Source of the DNA: [Actinomadura] parvosata subsp. kistnae
GTDB lineage: Bacteria; Actinomycetota; Actinomycetes; Streptosporangiales; Streptosporangiaceae
Length of the DNA: 64,000 nucleotides
Direction of reading: 5' to 3'
NCBI RefSeq assembly: GCF_900323885.1
Contig: NZ_OOHJ01000018.1
Location: forward strand, 4,467,495-4,531,494
Both the position numbers and the translations under genes were made by a program. The notes beneath the pieces were generated by a model. The model was given only the letters and a program-made list of their open reading frames with translations. It was not told where the DNA came from and searched no databases. Below, in pieces: positions 1-8,002 of the stretch. How positions within the stretch are numbered: the first letter of the stretch is position 1; each line of letters opens with the position of its first letter.

Positions 1-1019
1 TTCTTCACCGTGGCCGACAGCGTCACGGCGTCGGTCTCCACCGGAGCGGCGGGGGAGGAGGACAGGCCCGACACGGTCAGGTCGGGATTGGGCGCCGGGG
101 TGCCGAAGATCTGGAACTCGGCGACCTGGCCGCTGGGGGCGCCGGAGTTCCCGGTGAACTGCAGCCGCACGTCGGCGGCCTTGCCGGAGACCGGGATGGT
201 CACGGTGTTGCCGGTGGCCGGGTCGAAGGTGTAGGTGGCCTGGGCGGCCAGGGTGGTGAAGGAGGTGGCGGACTGCTCGCGGCCGAGCACCTGCAGCGTC
301 TGGGTGCGGCGGCCCCAGACCGGGTCGGGGTTCAGCTTGAGGGTGACGGCGGTCAGGTCGGCGTTCGCGCCGAGCTGCGCGGTCAGCGTGGCCGGGTAGG
401 CGCCGCCCTCCCAGTAGGTCTGGAGGTTGTCGTCGTTGGCGTTGGCGGCGGCATAGGTGTGGGTGTGGCCCGACTCGGTCATGGTCTTGCCGAGAGCCAG
501 GTTCGGGCCGTCGGGGCCGGGGCCCGGGTTGTCCTGGGTGCTGCCCCACACCTCCAGCTCCGAGAGCTGCCCGGCCGGCCAGCCGGAGTTGGCGGTGATG
601 TGCACGCGGACGTAGCGGGCGGTGGTGCCGGCGGGCAGCGTGACGGTGGCCGCCGGGCTGATCGTGTAGGTGGCCGAGGCGGCCAGGGTGGTGAAGCTGG
701 AGCCGTTCGTGCTGCCCTGGACGGTCAGCGTCTCGGTGCGGCCCGGCCAGCCGTTCGGCAGCTTGAGCACCACCTTGCTCAGGCTCGCGGCGGCGCCGAG
801 ATCGACCTGCGCCCACTGCGGGAAGGCGTTGTTGGCCGACTCCCAGTAGGTGGCCTGGTTGCCGTCGGTGAGGTTGGCCGGGCGGTAGACGTCGGTGAAG
901 CTGCTCGCCGTGGCCGTCTTGCCGGCGGCGAGGTTGACGTCGGCCGCGGCCTGCGCAGCCGCGGCCGGTACGGCGAGGGATCCGATGAGTAACGTAAGGG
1001 CGGCTAACAGTGCTCGCAT
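1..1019 (-). CDS. Secreted discoidin (F5/8 type C) domain protein, partial
   Basis: The gene runs off the left edge, so the C-terminus is missing. From the ATG at 1019 the reverse strand encodes a signal peptide (MRALLAALTLLIGSLAVPAA, then Ala-rich), followed by two tandem discoidin/F5-8C-like domains of about 130 residues. Both begin in the same style (NLAAGKT and NLALGKT), contain TYWE, and carry a GRxxTLxV or GRRTQTLQVLG strand. The visible end begins a CARDB-like Ig domain (PDLTVSGLSSSP). Such domains bind carbohydrate and usually flank a catalytic glycosidase domain in secreted actinobacterial enzymes; here the catalytic part, if any, lies outside the window. It is divergent from the LacI gene at 1258, so control by that repressor is possible. 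Domain calls are from visible motifs; the full product is unknown. Confidence 0.8.
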   Translation of the reverse strand, partial: MRALLAALTLLIGSLAVPAAAAQAAADVNLAAGKTATASSFTDVYRPANLTDGNQATYWESANNAFPQWAQVDLGAAASLSKVVLKLPNGWPGRTETLTVQGSTNGSSFTTLAASATYTISPAATVTLPAGTTARYVRVHITANSGWPAGQLSELEVWGSTQDNPGPGPDGPNLALGKTMTESGHTHTYAAANANDDNLQTYWEGGAYPATLTAQLGANADLTAVTLKLNPDPVWGRRTQTLQVLGREQSATSFTTLAAQATYTFDPATGNTVTIPVSGKAADVRLQFTGNSGAPSGQVAEFQIFGTPAPNPDLTVSGLSSSPAAPVETDAVTLSATVK

Positions 1020-1220
1020 GGGGGTGGCCCTTCGGGTAAGGCGGATGGCCGAACCATAAGATGTCGAACAGATGGCCGCAATATTTCGACGACATTTCGC
1101 AAGCAATCGACTGACTCTGCCTGCCCGCTTCCGCCTCCTCCCGCTGGTCAGACCCCGATAAAGCGCACGAACGCCGCCGTGGGCGCGGTGCAAGCCACGA
1201 CGTCCGATCCACGTAAGCCG

Positions 1221-1251
1221 TTGCAAGCGCTTGCGTGGAAGGTCGTATAGT
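1221..1251 (+). promoter_or_regulatory. lacI promoter with internal palindromic operator
   Basis: A perfect 12-bp palindrome GCAAGCGCTTGC (1223-1234) has the CG-centred form typical of LacI-family operators. It lies between a possible -35 TTGCAA (1221-1226) and a good -10 TATAGT (1246-1251). The ATG at 1258 is only 6 nt beyond the -10, so the transcript is probably leaderless. Autoregulation by the adjacent repressor is the simplest reading. The rest of 1020-1220 is the divergent intergenic region; I see no further clear signal in it. Confidence 0.55.
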
Positions 1252-1257
1252 TTGCGC

Positions 1258-2247
1258 ATGACGCGACGACTCGCAGAGGTGGCCAAGAAGGTCGGAGTGA
1301 GCGAGGCGACCGTGAGCCGCGTGCTCAACGGCAAGCCAGGGGTGTCCGACGCGACCCGCGAGGCCGTGCTCACGGCACTCGACGTCCTCGGCTACGAACG
1401 CCCCACCCAGCTCCGCGGCGACCGCGCCAGGCTGGTCGGCCTCGTACTCCCCGAACTACAGAACCCGATCTTCCCCGCGTTCGCGGAAGTGGTCGGCGGC
1501 GCCCTCGCCCAGCAGGGCTTCACCTCCGTGCTGTGCACCCGCACCGTCGGCGGCGTCTCCGAAGCCGACTACGTCGACCTCCTGCTCCAGCAGCAGGTCA
1601 GCGGCGTCGTCTTCGCCGGCGGCCTCTACGCCCAGGCCGACGCCTCCCACGGCCACTACGAGCTGCTGCACGAGCGCAAACTCCCCACCGTCCTCGTCAA
1701 CGCCGCCGTCCAGCACCTCGACTTCCCCCAAGTGTCGTGCGACGACGTGGTCGCCGCCGAAATGGCCATCGCCCACCTGCGCGCCCTCGGCCACGAACGC
1801 ATCGGCATGGTCCTCGGCCCCAAAGACCACATGCCGTCCCGCCGCAAACTCGAGACCTTCCAGGCGTCCGGCGGAGACGCCGAGCTCGTCGAGCACACCA
1901 TGTTCTCCCTCGAAGGCGGCCACGCCGCCGCCGCCCGCCTCGTCAAACGCGGCGTCACCGGCGTCATCTGCGCCAGCGACCTGCTCGCCCTCGGCACCGT
2001 CCGCGCCGCCCGCCGCGCCGGCCTCGCCGTCCCCGCCGACCTGTCCGTCATCGGCTTCGACGACTCCGCCCTCATGAACTGCACCGAACCTCCCCTGACC
2101 ACCGTCCGCCAACCCATCGACGCGATGGGCCGCGCCGCCGTGGACCTGCTGGTCGCCCAGATCGACAAGGCCGTGGTCCCGGCGGACGAACTCCTCTTCG
2201 AGCCGGAACTCGTCGTCCGCGCCTCCACCACCCGCGCCCGCTCCTGA
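1258..2247 (+). CDS. LacI-family transcriptional repressor
   Basis: A protein of 329 residues with the standard LacI layout. The N-terminal helix-turn-helix (RLAEVAKKVGVSEATVSRVLNGKPGVS) sits at about residues 3-28, followed by the hinge and a periplasmic-binding-like effector domain ending with IGFDDSALMNCTEPPLTTVRQP. The ATG at 1258 is preferred over an upstream in-frame GTG (1231), which would place non-family residues in front and start inside the operator palindrome. It stands ahead of an alpha-glucoside transporter and GH13 enzyme on the same strand, so it probably senses a maltose- or isomaltose-like sugar (inference). About 1 kb of repeat DNA separates it from that operon, so the two are likely transcribed separately. 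Confidence 0.93.
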   Translation: MTRRLAEVAKKVGVSEATVSRVLNGKPGVSDATREAVLTALDVLGYERPTQLRGDRARLVGLVLPELQNPIFPAFAEVVGGALAQQGFTSVLCTRTVGGVSEADYVDLLLQQQVSGVVFAGGLYAQADASHGHYELLHERKLPTVLVNAAVQHLDFPQVSCDDVVAAEMAIAHLRALGHERIGMVLGPKDHMPSRRKLETFQASGGDAELVEHTMFSLEGGHAAAARLVKRGVTGVICASDLLALGTVRAARRAGLAVPADLSVIGFDDSALMNCTEPPLTTVRQPIDAMGRAAVDLLVAQIDKAVVPADELLFEPELVVRASTTRARS

Positions 2248-2384
2248 CCCACCACCCGCCCTTGCTCCGGTGCGGCGGGACGGCGGGGTGGGGACCTGCC
2301 CCAGGGGCCCGGCGCCGCACGTGGTGGCCGTCGCGCGGAGATGCGGTGTGGTGCGCCGCGTGATGCGAGGCTGCCGGCGCGGGC

Positions 2385-2424
2385 GGCCGGGTGGCCGGGT
2401 GGCCGGGTGGCCGGGTGGCCGGGC
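2385..2424. repeat. 8-bp tandem repeat (five units)
   Basis: Five head-to-tail copies of GGCCGGGT; the last ends in C. The tract lies in the gene-free stretch downstream of the LacI gene and opens the larger repeat region that follows. Confidence 0.85.
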
Positions 2425-2484
2425 GCCAGGCCGCTGTGGCGGTAGGGCAGCGCAGCGTGGCGTGTGCAGGGCCGCCCACGGCGA

Positions 2485-3130
2485 GCGTCGCCACGGCCGC
2501 GCCTGCGCCGGGTCGGCGGGACGGTGTGCGGCGGGGGCCGGCGCAAGGTGTGCGGCGCTGCACATGGCGGCGCGTGGTGCGGCGGCGCGGCGTGGCGCGG
2601 TGCTGTGGGGCGTCGCGCGGGATGCGAGGCCGCCGGCGCGGGTGCTGCCTGGGCGTGGCGCTGGACGCGGTGGGGCGTAGGGCGGCGCTGCGGTGGGCGC
2701 GACGCTGCGATGGGTGCGGCGCTGCGGTGCTAGGCGTGCGGCGGCAGTGCATGCGGGCTGCTGCCCGGCAGGCGTCGCCGCGCCCTTGCCTGCGCCGGGT
2801 CGGTGGGATGGTGTGCGGCGGGGGCCGGCGCAACGTGTGCGGCGCTGCACGTGGCGGGCGTGGCGCGCGGCGCGGCGCGGCGTGGCGCGGTGCTGTGGGG
2901 CGTGGCGCGGTGGGCGTAGTGCGGTGATGCGGTGGGCGCGGCGCTGCGGTGCGAGGCGTGCGGCTGCACGGCAGGCGTCGCCACGCCCTTGCCTGCGCCG
3001 GGTCGGTGGGATGGTGTGCGGCGGGGGGCGGCGCAACGTGTGCGGCGCTGCAGGTGGTGGCCGTGGTGCCCGGGGTGCGGGGTGTGGTGGGTCGAAGGCG
3101 GTGCGGTCGTGCCCTTGCCTGCGCCGGGGA
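2485..3130 (+). repeat. Dispersed GC-rich element, three copies plus a fragment
   Basis: The stretch 2250-3200 has no convincing gene; its open frames in several directions come from extreme GC content. It contains three direct copies of a unit of about 80 bp at 2485-2563, 2767-2850 and 2971-3052. Each has the core GCGCCGGGTCGG, then GGTGTGCGGCGGGG, then CGGCGCAA(C/G)GTGTGCGGCG, and ends CTGCA. A fragment (CCCTTGCCTGCGCCGGG) is near 3111-3128. The DNA between copies is itself repetitive: GTGGCGCGGTGCTGTGGGGC occurs near 2592 and near 2882. The same core recurs at 24.7-25.6 kb in both orientations. Function is unknown. Confidence 0.8.
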
Positions 3131-3239
3131 GGCAAGGGCGGAGGGGGGCGCCGAGGGGGGCGGGGGACGAAGGCGGGGTGCGGCCTGGGCGACGGCCCGG
3201 CGTAACTCAGTCGTTATCTTGCAATGTGAAGTCGAAATA

Positions 3240-3268
3240 TTGCGCACATCCGTCACGGATCCTATGGT
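3240..3268 (+). promoter_or_regulatory. Promoter of the alpha-glucoside transport operon
   Basis: TTGCGC (3240-3245) and TATGGT (3263-3268) are separated by exactly 17 nt and lie 30 bp ahead of the binding-protein ATG. Base composition drops sharply here compared with the preceding repeat DNA. GCAAT (3221-3225) and ATTGC (3239-3243) form a weak inverted repeat over the -35 and could be a repressor site. A purine-rich AGAAGGG (3285-3291) is the probable ribosome binding site. Confidence 0.55.
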
Positions 3269-3298
3269 GTGGGCACCTCGCATCAGAAGGGTCAGACC

Positions 3299-4648
3299 AT
3301 GCAGAGATCCACCGGACTCTTGCTCGTATCCGCACTAGCCCTCTCCACCGCCGCCTGCGGCTCCGGGGGTGAGCCTGCTCCGAGCGCCGGCGGCGCCAAG
3401 GCCGTGTCGATCACGGTGGCCTGCCAGCCGGCGAAGTCCGCGCCGAAGGAGCGGCAGGCGTGGGATGACGACGTGGCCGCGTTCATGAAGGCGCACCCCG
3501 GCGTGACGGTCAAGAGTACGGACCAGCAGCCGTGCTTCGACCCCAAGACGTTCGGTCCGAAGCTGGCGGGCGGCCAGATGGAGACGGCGTTCGTGGTGCC
3601 GGTGACGAACTACAACGACGTGATCGGCAAGGGCCAGGCCCTCGACATCACCCCGTACACGAATCTGATCAAGAACTGGAACGACCTGCGCCAGGACCAC
3701 AAGGAGCTGGTCACCAAGGACGGGAAGGTGTACGGCGTCCCGAACGTGCACTACAGCGTGGGTCTGGTCTACAACCGGGCGCTGTTCACGAAGGCCGGGC
3801 TGAACCCGGACGCCCCGCCGAAGACGTGGGCGGAGGTGCGGGAGGCGGCGAAGAAGATCGCGGGGCTGGGCCCGGGTTACGTGGGGTACGGCGAGTACTC
3901 GGGCGGGAACACCGGTGGCTGGCACTTCACGCAGGCGATCTACGGCCGTGGCGGCGACATCCTGACGCCCGACAACAAGAAGGCGGCGTTCAACTCGCCC
4001 GAGGGCAAGGCCGTGCTGCAGACGTTGCACGACATGCGCTGGGTGGACAACAGCATGGGCACGAAGCTGCTGGTCGGCTGGGAGTCGCTCATGGTGGCGA
4101 TGGGCAGCGGCAAGGTCGGCATGATGCTGGGCGCGCCGGACGTGGTCACGGACGTGGTCAACAAGTTCAAGGGCAACGTCGCCGACTACGGCATCACCGG
4201 TTTCCCGGAGGCGAAGGCGTCGCTGAGCGGCGGCGAGGCGTTCATGATCAACCCGAAGGCCACGCCGGAGGAGGCCAAGGCGGCGCTGGAGTGGATCGAC
4301 TTCCGCTTCAACACGGTCGGCAAGGGCCGCTTCGACTTCGCCCGCGGCAAGAGCATCGGCAACCCGGTCGGCGTCCCGGACAACGCGGTCTACGGCGACT
4401 CGCCGACCGGCAAGGCCATCCAGGCGGACCGGGTGAAGAACGCCTCGCTGCCGGTCGCGAACTACGAGTCGTACGTGCAGGCCGCCGGCACGATCCCGCC
4501 GAAGGCGGAGCCGCTGCACGCGCAGGAGCTGTACGCCATCCTCGACGTGGCCATGTCGGGCGTCCTGAGCCGTAAGGACGCCAGCATCGACCAGCTCCTC
4601 GCGGACGCCGAGACGAAGGCCAACGCGGTGCTGGCGGCCAAGGGCTGA
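3299..4648 (+). CDS. Sugar ABC transporter substrate-binding lipoprotein
   Basis: Extracellular binding protein (family 1 type) of 449 residues. The ATG at 3299 gives a lipoprotein signal MQRSTGLLLVSALALSTAAC with lipobox cysteine 20, and follows AGAAGGG by 7 nt; an earlier in-frame GTG would spoil the signal. It delivers substrate to the two permeases immediately downstream, the first beginning 4 nt after this stop. No ATPase is encoded here, as is usual for actinobacterial CUT1 sugar importers that share an MsiK-type ATPase. The downstream GH13 enzyme suggests an alpha-glucoside substrate (inference). Confidence 0.93.
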   Translation: MQRSTGLLLVSALALSTAACGSGGEPAPSAGGAKAVSITVACQPAKSAPKERQAWDDDVAAFMKAHPGVTVKSTDQQPCFDPKTFGPKLAGGQMETAFVVPVTNYNDVIGKGQALDITPYTNLIKNWNDLRQDHKELVTKDGKVYGVPNVHYSVGLVYNRALFTKAGLNPDAPPKTWAEVREAAKKIAGLGPGYVGYGEYSGGNTGGWHFTQAIYGRGGDILTPDNKKAAFNSPEGKAVLQTLHDMRWVDNSMGTKLLVGWESLMVAMGSGKVGMMLGAPDVVTDVVNKFKGNVADYGITGFPEAKASLSGGEAFMINPKATPEEAKAALEWIDFRFNTVGKGRFDFARGKSIGNPVGVPDNAVYGDSPTGKAIQADRVKNASLPVANYESYVQAAGTIPPKAEPLHAQELYAILDVAMSGVLSRKDASIDQLLADAETKANAVLAAKG

Positions 4649-4652
4649 CCCT

Positions 4653-5519
4653 ATGCAGATCTTGAGGCGCAATCTGACGGCCTACGGGTTCTTGTGCGCG
4701 GCGCTGGCCTGTTTCACGGTGTTCGCCTGGTATCCGATGGTCAGGGAGTTCATTCTGAGCTTCCAGAAGACCGACCTGATCAACGAGCCGATCTGGGTGG
4801 GCCTGGACAACTTCGTCACGGCGTTCCAGGATCCGGCCTTCGGCGAGGCGTGGCTGAACACGCTGGAGTTCACGTTCCTCGCGCTGCTGTGCGGCTATGC
4901 CGTGCCGTTCGTCGTCGCGCTCGTCCTGAACGAGCTGCGCCACGCCCGGGCCTACCTGCGGTTCGTGGTCTACCTGCCGGTCATGTTGCCGCCGATCGTG
5001 GCGGTGCTGCTGTTCCGGTGGTTCTACGATCCGGGGCCCGGGCTGTTCAACCAGGTGCTGGACGCGTTCGGCCTGCCGCCGCTGGCCTGGCTGGACAGCT
5101 CGTCCACCGCGCTGATCTCGCTGGTCATCGTCTCGACGTGGATGAACATGGGCAGCGCGACGCTGATCTATCTGGCCGCGCTGCAGAACATCCCGCCGGA
5201 GCTGTACGAGGCGGCCGAGCTGGACGGGGCGGGCATCTGGAAGCGGATCAGGCACGTCACGATCCCGCAGACGCGGCTGATCCTGCTGCTCATGCTGATG
5301 TTGCAGATCGTGGCGACCATGCAGGTGTTCATCGAGCCGTACATGCTGACGGGCGGCGGTCCGGAGAACGCGACGGTGACGGTCGCGTACCTGATGTTCC
5401 AGAACGCGTTCACGTTGCAGGACTACGGCTCGGCGGGGGCGCTCGGCATGATGCTGATGATCGTGCTGCTCGTGTTCGCCGCCTTCCAGCTTCGCCTGAC
5501 GAGGGAGGACAAGGCGTGA
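4653..5519 (+). CDS. Sugar ABC transporter permease (MalF-like)
   Basis: An integral membrane protein of 288 residues with about six hydrophobic segments. The permease EAA loop is visible as ELYEAAELDGAGIWKRIRHVTIPQ near residues 185-210, which docks the cytoplasmic ATPase. It starts 4 nt after the binding-protein stop and its TGA overlaps the GTG of the next permease by 4 bp, so the genes are translationally coupled. Confidence 0.94.
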   Translation: MQILRRNLTAYGFLCAALACFTVFAWYPMVREFILSFQKTDLINEPIWVGLDNFVTAFQDPAFGEAWLNTLEFTFLALLCGYAVPFVVALVLNELRHARAYLRFVVYLPVMLPPIVAVLLFRWFYDPGPGLFNQVLDAFGLPPLAWLDSSSTALISLVIVSTWMNMGSATLIYLAALQNIPPELYEAAELDGAGIWKRIRHVTIPQTRLILLLMLMLQIVATMQVFIEPYMLTGGGPENATVTVAYLMFQNAFTLQDYGSAGALGMMLMIVLLVFAAFQLRLTREDKA

Positions 5520-6448
5520 TCTCCGTCGGGGCCCGGGCCGCGACCGGCGGCAAGCGGGGCAGGAGGCGGTCGCCGAAGCCGATCGAGGTGCAGTTCCGCA
5601 CGATCGTCTCGCCGCACCAGCTCAACAGCAGGTGGGGCCGGCGCATCTACTGGGTCGTGCTGGTGGCCGTGCTCGTGCTGTTCACGCTGGCGTTCGTCTT
5701 CCCGCTGTACTGGATGGTCACCGGCGCGCTGAAGACGCCGGAGGAGCTGGCGCAGATGCCTCCGACGCTCTTCCCGGCCGATCCGACGCCGACCGCGTTC
5801 TTCGAGGCGTGGGACCTGTTCGACATCGGCACGCTGCTGCTGAACACGGGTTACTACTCGCTGGGCGGCTGGGTCGTCTGCATGGCGGTGGACGTGTCGG
5901 CGGCGTACGCGCTGTCGAAGCTGCGCCCGATGTTCGGCAACGTCATCCTCGGCATGATGCTGGCCACGCTGATGATCCCGGCGATGGTGGTGCTCATCCC
6001 GCTCTACGTGACGGTCGTGGACCTGGGCCTGCTGAACAACCCGTGGGCGCTGTGGTTGCCCGCGGCGGCCAACGGGTTCAACATCTTCCTGCTCAAACGC
6101 TTCTTCGACTCGATCCCGCGCGAGCTGATCGAGGCCGCGCAGATCGACGGCGCGGGCGCGGTGCGGATCCTGCGTTCGGTGGTCCTGCCCATCTCCCGGC
6201 CCATCCTCGGCGTGGTGTCGATCTTCACGATCGTCACCTCGTTCAAGGACTTCGTCTGGCCGCTGCTCGTCATGACCGACAGCGACAAGATGACGATCAG
6301 CGTCGGCCTGTCGCAGACGGCCGGGGCCGTCACCCAGAACCAGGTCATGGGCGGCCTGCTGATCACCAGCATCCCCATGATCATTGTTTTCTTCATCTTC
6401 CAACGGCACATCATGGCGGGGCTCACCGCCGGAAGCATCAAGGGATAA
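5516..6448 (+). CDS. Sugar ABC transporter permease (MalG-like)
   Basis: The second membrane subunit, 310 residues, starts at the GTG of a GTGA overlap (5516-5519) preceded by GAGGGAGGA. A basic N-terminal tail of about 40 residues (GGKRGRRRS) precedes six membrane segments. The EAA motif is ELIEAAQIDGAGAVRILRSVVLP. It forms the channel with the preceding permease; the alpha-glucosidase gene follows after 4 nt. Confidence 0.94.
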   Translation: MISVGARAATGGKRGRRRSPKPIEVQFRTIVSPHQLNSRWGRRIYWVVLVAVLVLFTLAFVFPLYWMVTGALKTPEELAQMPPTLFPADPTPTAFFEAWDLFDIGTLLLNTGYYSLGGWVVCMAVDVSAAYALSKLRPMFGNVILGMMLATLMIPAMVVLIPLYVTVVDLGLLNNPWALWLPAAANGFNIFLLKRFFDSIPRELIEAAQIDGAGAVRILRSVVLPISRPILGVVSIFTIVTSFKDFVWPLLVMTDSDKMTISVGLSQTAGAVTQNQVMGGLLITSIPMIIVFFIFQRHIMAGLTAGSIKG

Positions 6449-6452
6449 GCGC

Positions 6453-7970
6453 ATGTCGCAAACGTGGTGGCGGGGGGCCGCGATCTACCAGGTCTACCTG
6501 CGTAGTTTCGCCGACGGGAACGGCGACGGCGCCGGTGACCTGGCCGGTCTGCGCTCCCGCCTGCCGTACCTGAAGGATCTCGGGATCGACGCCGTCTGGC
6601 TCAACCCGTGGTACCCGTCGCCGATGGCCGACGGGGGCTACGACGTGGCCGACTACCGCGGCATCGAGCCGGTCTTCGGGACGCTGGAAGAGGCCGAGCG
6701 GTTCATCGAGGAGGCGCACGAGCTCGACATCAAGGTCATCATCGACGTCGTCCCGAACCACAGCTCCACCGAGAGCGCCTGGTTCAAGGAGGCGCTGGCG
6801 AACCCGGCGGCCCGCGACCGGTTCTGGTTCGCCGACGAGCCGCTGAACGACTGGCAGTCCATCTTCGGCGGCTCCGCCTGGACGCAGGTGCCCGACGGGC
6901 AGTGGTACCTGCACCTGTTCGCCCCGGAGCAGCCCGACTTCAACTGGAACAACCCGGAGGTCCACCAGGAGTTCGAGGACGTGCTGCGCTTCTGGTTCGA
7001 CCGGGGCGTGGACGGCGTGCGCATCGACTCGGCGGCGCTGCTGATCAAGTCCGACACGTCGTACGAGGACCTCGACGAGGTCCATGACGTCTACCGCCGG
7101 TGGCGCGAGGTGGCCGACGAGTACGGCGAGCGCGTCCTGATCGGCGAGGTCTGGCTCCCCGACCAGGAGCGTTTCGCCCGGTACCTGCGCCCCGACGAGC
7201 TGCACACGGCCTTCAACTTCGACTTCCTGTCGTGCGCGTGGGACCCGGCGGACCTGCGCAGGTCGATCGAGCTGACGCTGGCCACGCACACCCCCATCGG
7301 CGCCCCGCCGACGTGGGTGCTGTCCAACCACGACGTGACCAGGCCCGTCACCCGGTACGGCCGCGCCGACACCTCCTTCGCCCACGGCGGCGCCCTGCAC
7401 GGCACCCCGACGGACCTGGAGCTCGGCTACCGCCGGGCCCGCGCCGCGGCGCTGCTGGCGATGGCGCTGCCCGGCGCGGTCTACGTCTACCAGGGCGAGG
7501 AGCTGGGCCTGCCGGAGGTGGAGGACCTGCCGGACGAGGTGCGCCAGGACCCGATGTACGCCCGCTCGGGCGGCAAGAACCCGGGCCGCGACGGCTGCCG
7601 CATCCCGCTGCCGTGGTCGGGCGAGGAGCCGCCGTTCGGCTTCGGCACGGGCACGCCGTGGCTGCCGCAGCCGGAGAGCTGGCGCAAGCTGACGGCCGAG
7701 GCGCAGCGTACGGACCTGGGCTCGATGCTGAACCTCTACCGTACGGCGCTGCGCATCCGCCGCGAGCTGCTCGGCGACGGCACGCTGACCTGGCTGCCGC
7801 TGGGGGAGCAGGTGCTGGCGTTCACCCGCGACTCCGGCCTGACCTGCGTGACGAACCTGGGCGCGGAGGCGGTGCCGCTGCCGCCGGGCGAGGTGCTGCT
7901 GGCCAGCGGCCCGGTCGTGGACGGGCTCCTGCCGTCCGACACCACGGTCTGGCTGTCGCCGGAGAGTTAG
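6453..7970 (+). CDS. Alpha-glucosidase, glycoside hydrolase family 13
   Basis: A cytoplasmic GH13 enzyme of 505 residues without a signal peptide. It begins MSQTWWRGAAIYQVYLRSF, the usual opening of oligo-1,6-/alpha-glucosidases. Catalytic residues are visible: nucleophile Asp192 in GVRIDSA, acid/base Glu232 in LIGEVW, and transition-state Asp294 in SNHD. It would hydrolyse the alpha-linked oligosaccharides imported by the three preceding genes to glucose. Exact linkage preference (maltose, isomaltose, sucrose, trehalose) cannot be read from the sequence. It ends the operon 32 bp before the CHAT-domain gene. Confidence 0.92.
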   Translation: MSQTWWRGAAIYQVYLRSFADGNGDGAGDLAGLRSRLPYLKDLGIDAVWLNPWYPSPMADGGYDVADYRGIEPVFGTLEEAERFIEEAHELDIKVIIDVVPNHSSTESAWFKEALANPAARDRFWFADEPLNDWQSIFGGSAWTQVPDGQWYLHLFAPEQPDFNWNNPEVHQEFEDVLRFWFDRGVDGVRIDSAALLIKSDTSYEDLDEVHDVYRRWREVADEYGERVLIGEVWLPDQERFARYLRPDELHTAFNFDFLSCAWDPADLRRSIELTLATHTPIGAPPTWVLSNHDVTRPVTRYGRADTSFAHGGALHGTPTDLELGYRRARAAALLAMALPGAVYVYQGEELGLPEVEDLPDEVRQDPMYARSGGKNPGRDGCRIPLPWSGEEPPFGFGTGTPWLPQPESWRKLTAEAQRTDLGSMLNLYRTALRIRRELLGDGTLTWLPLGEQVLAFTRDSGLTCVTNLGAEAVPLPPGEVLLASGPVVDGLLPSDTTVWLSPES

Positions 7971-8002
7971 CCTGGGGGCAGTCAGCCTGGGCGGGTGTGC
8001 CG

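Noticed and set aside
2250..3200. Long open reading frames on both strands (over 400-550 codons)
   Set aside because: They arise from extreme GC content, are Arg/Pro/Ala-rich low-complexity translations in several overlapping frames, and track the DNA repeats rather than protein conservation.
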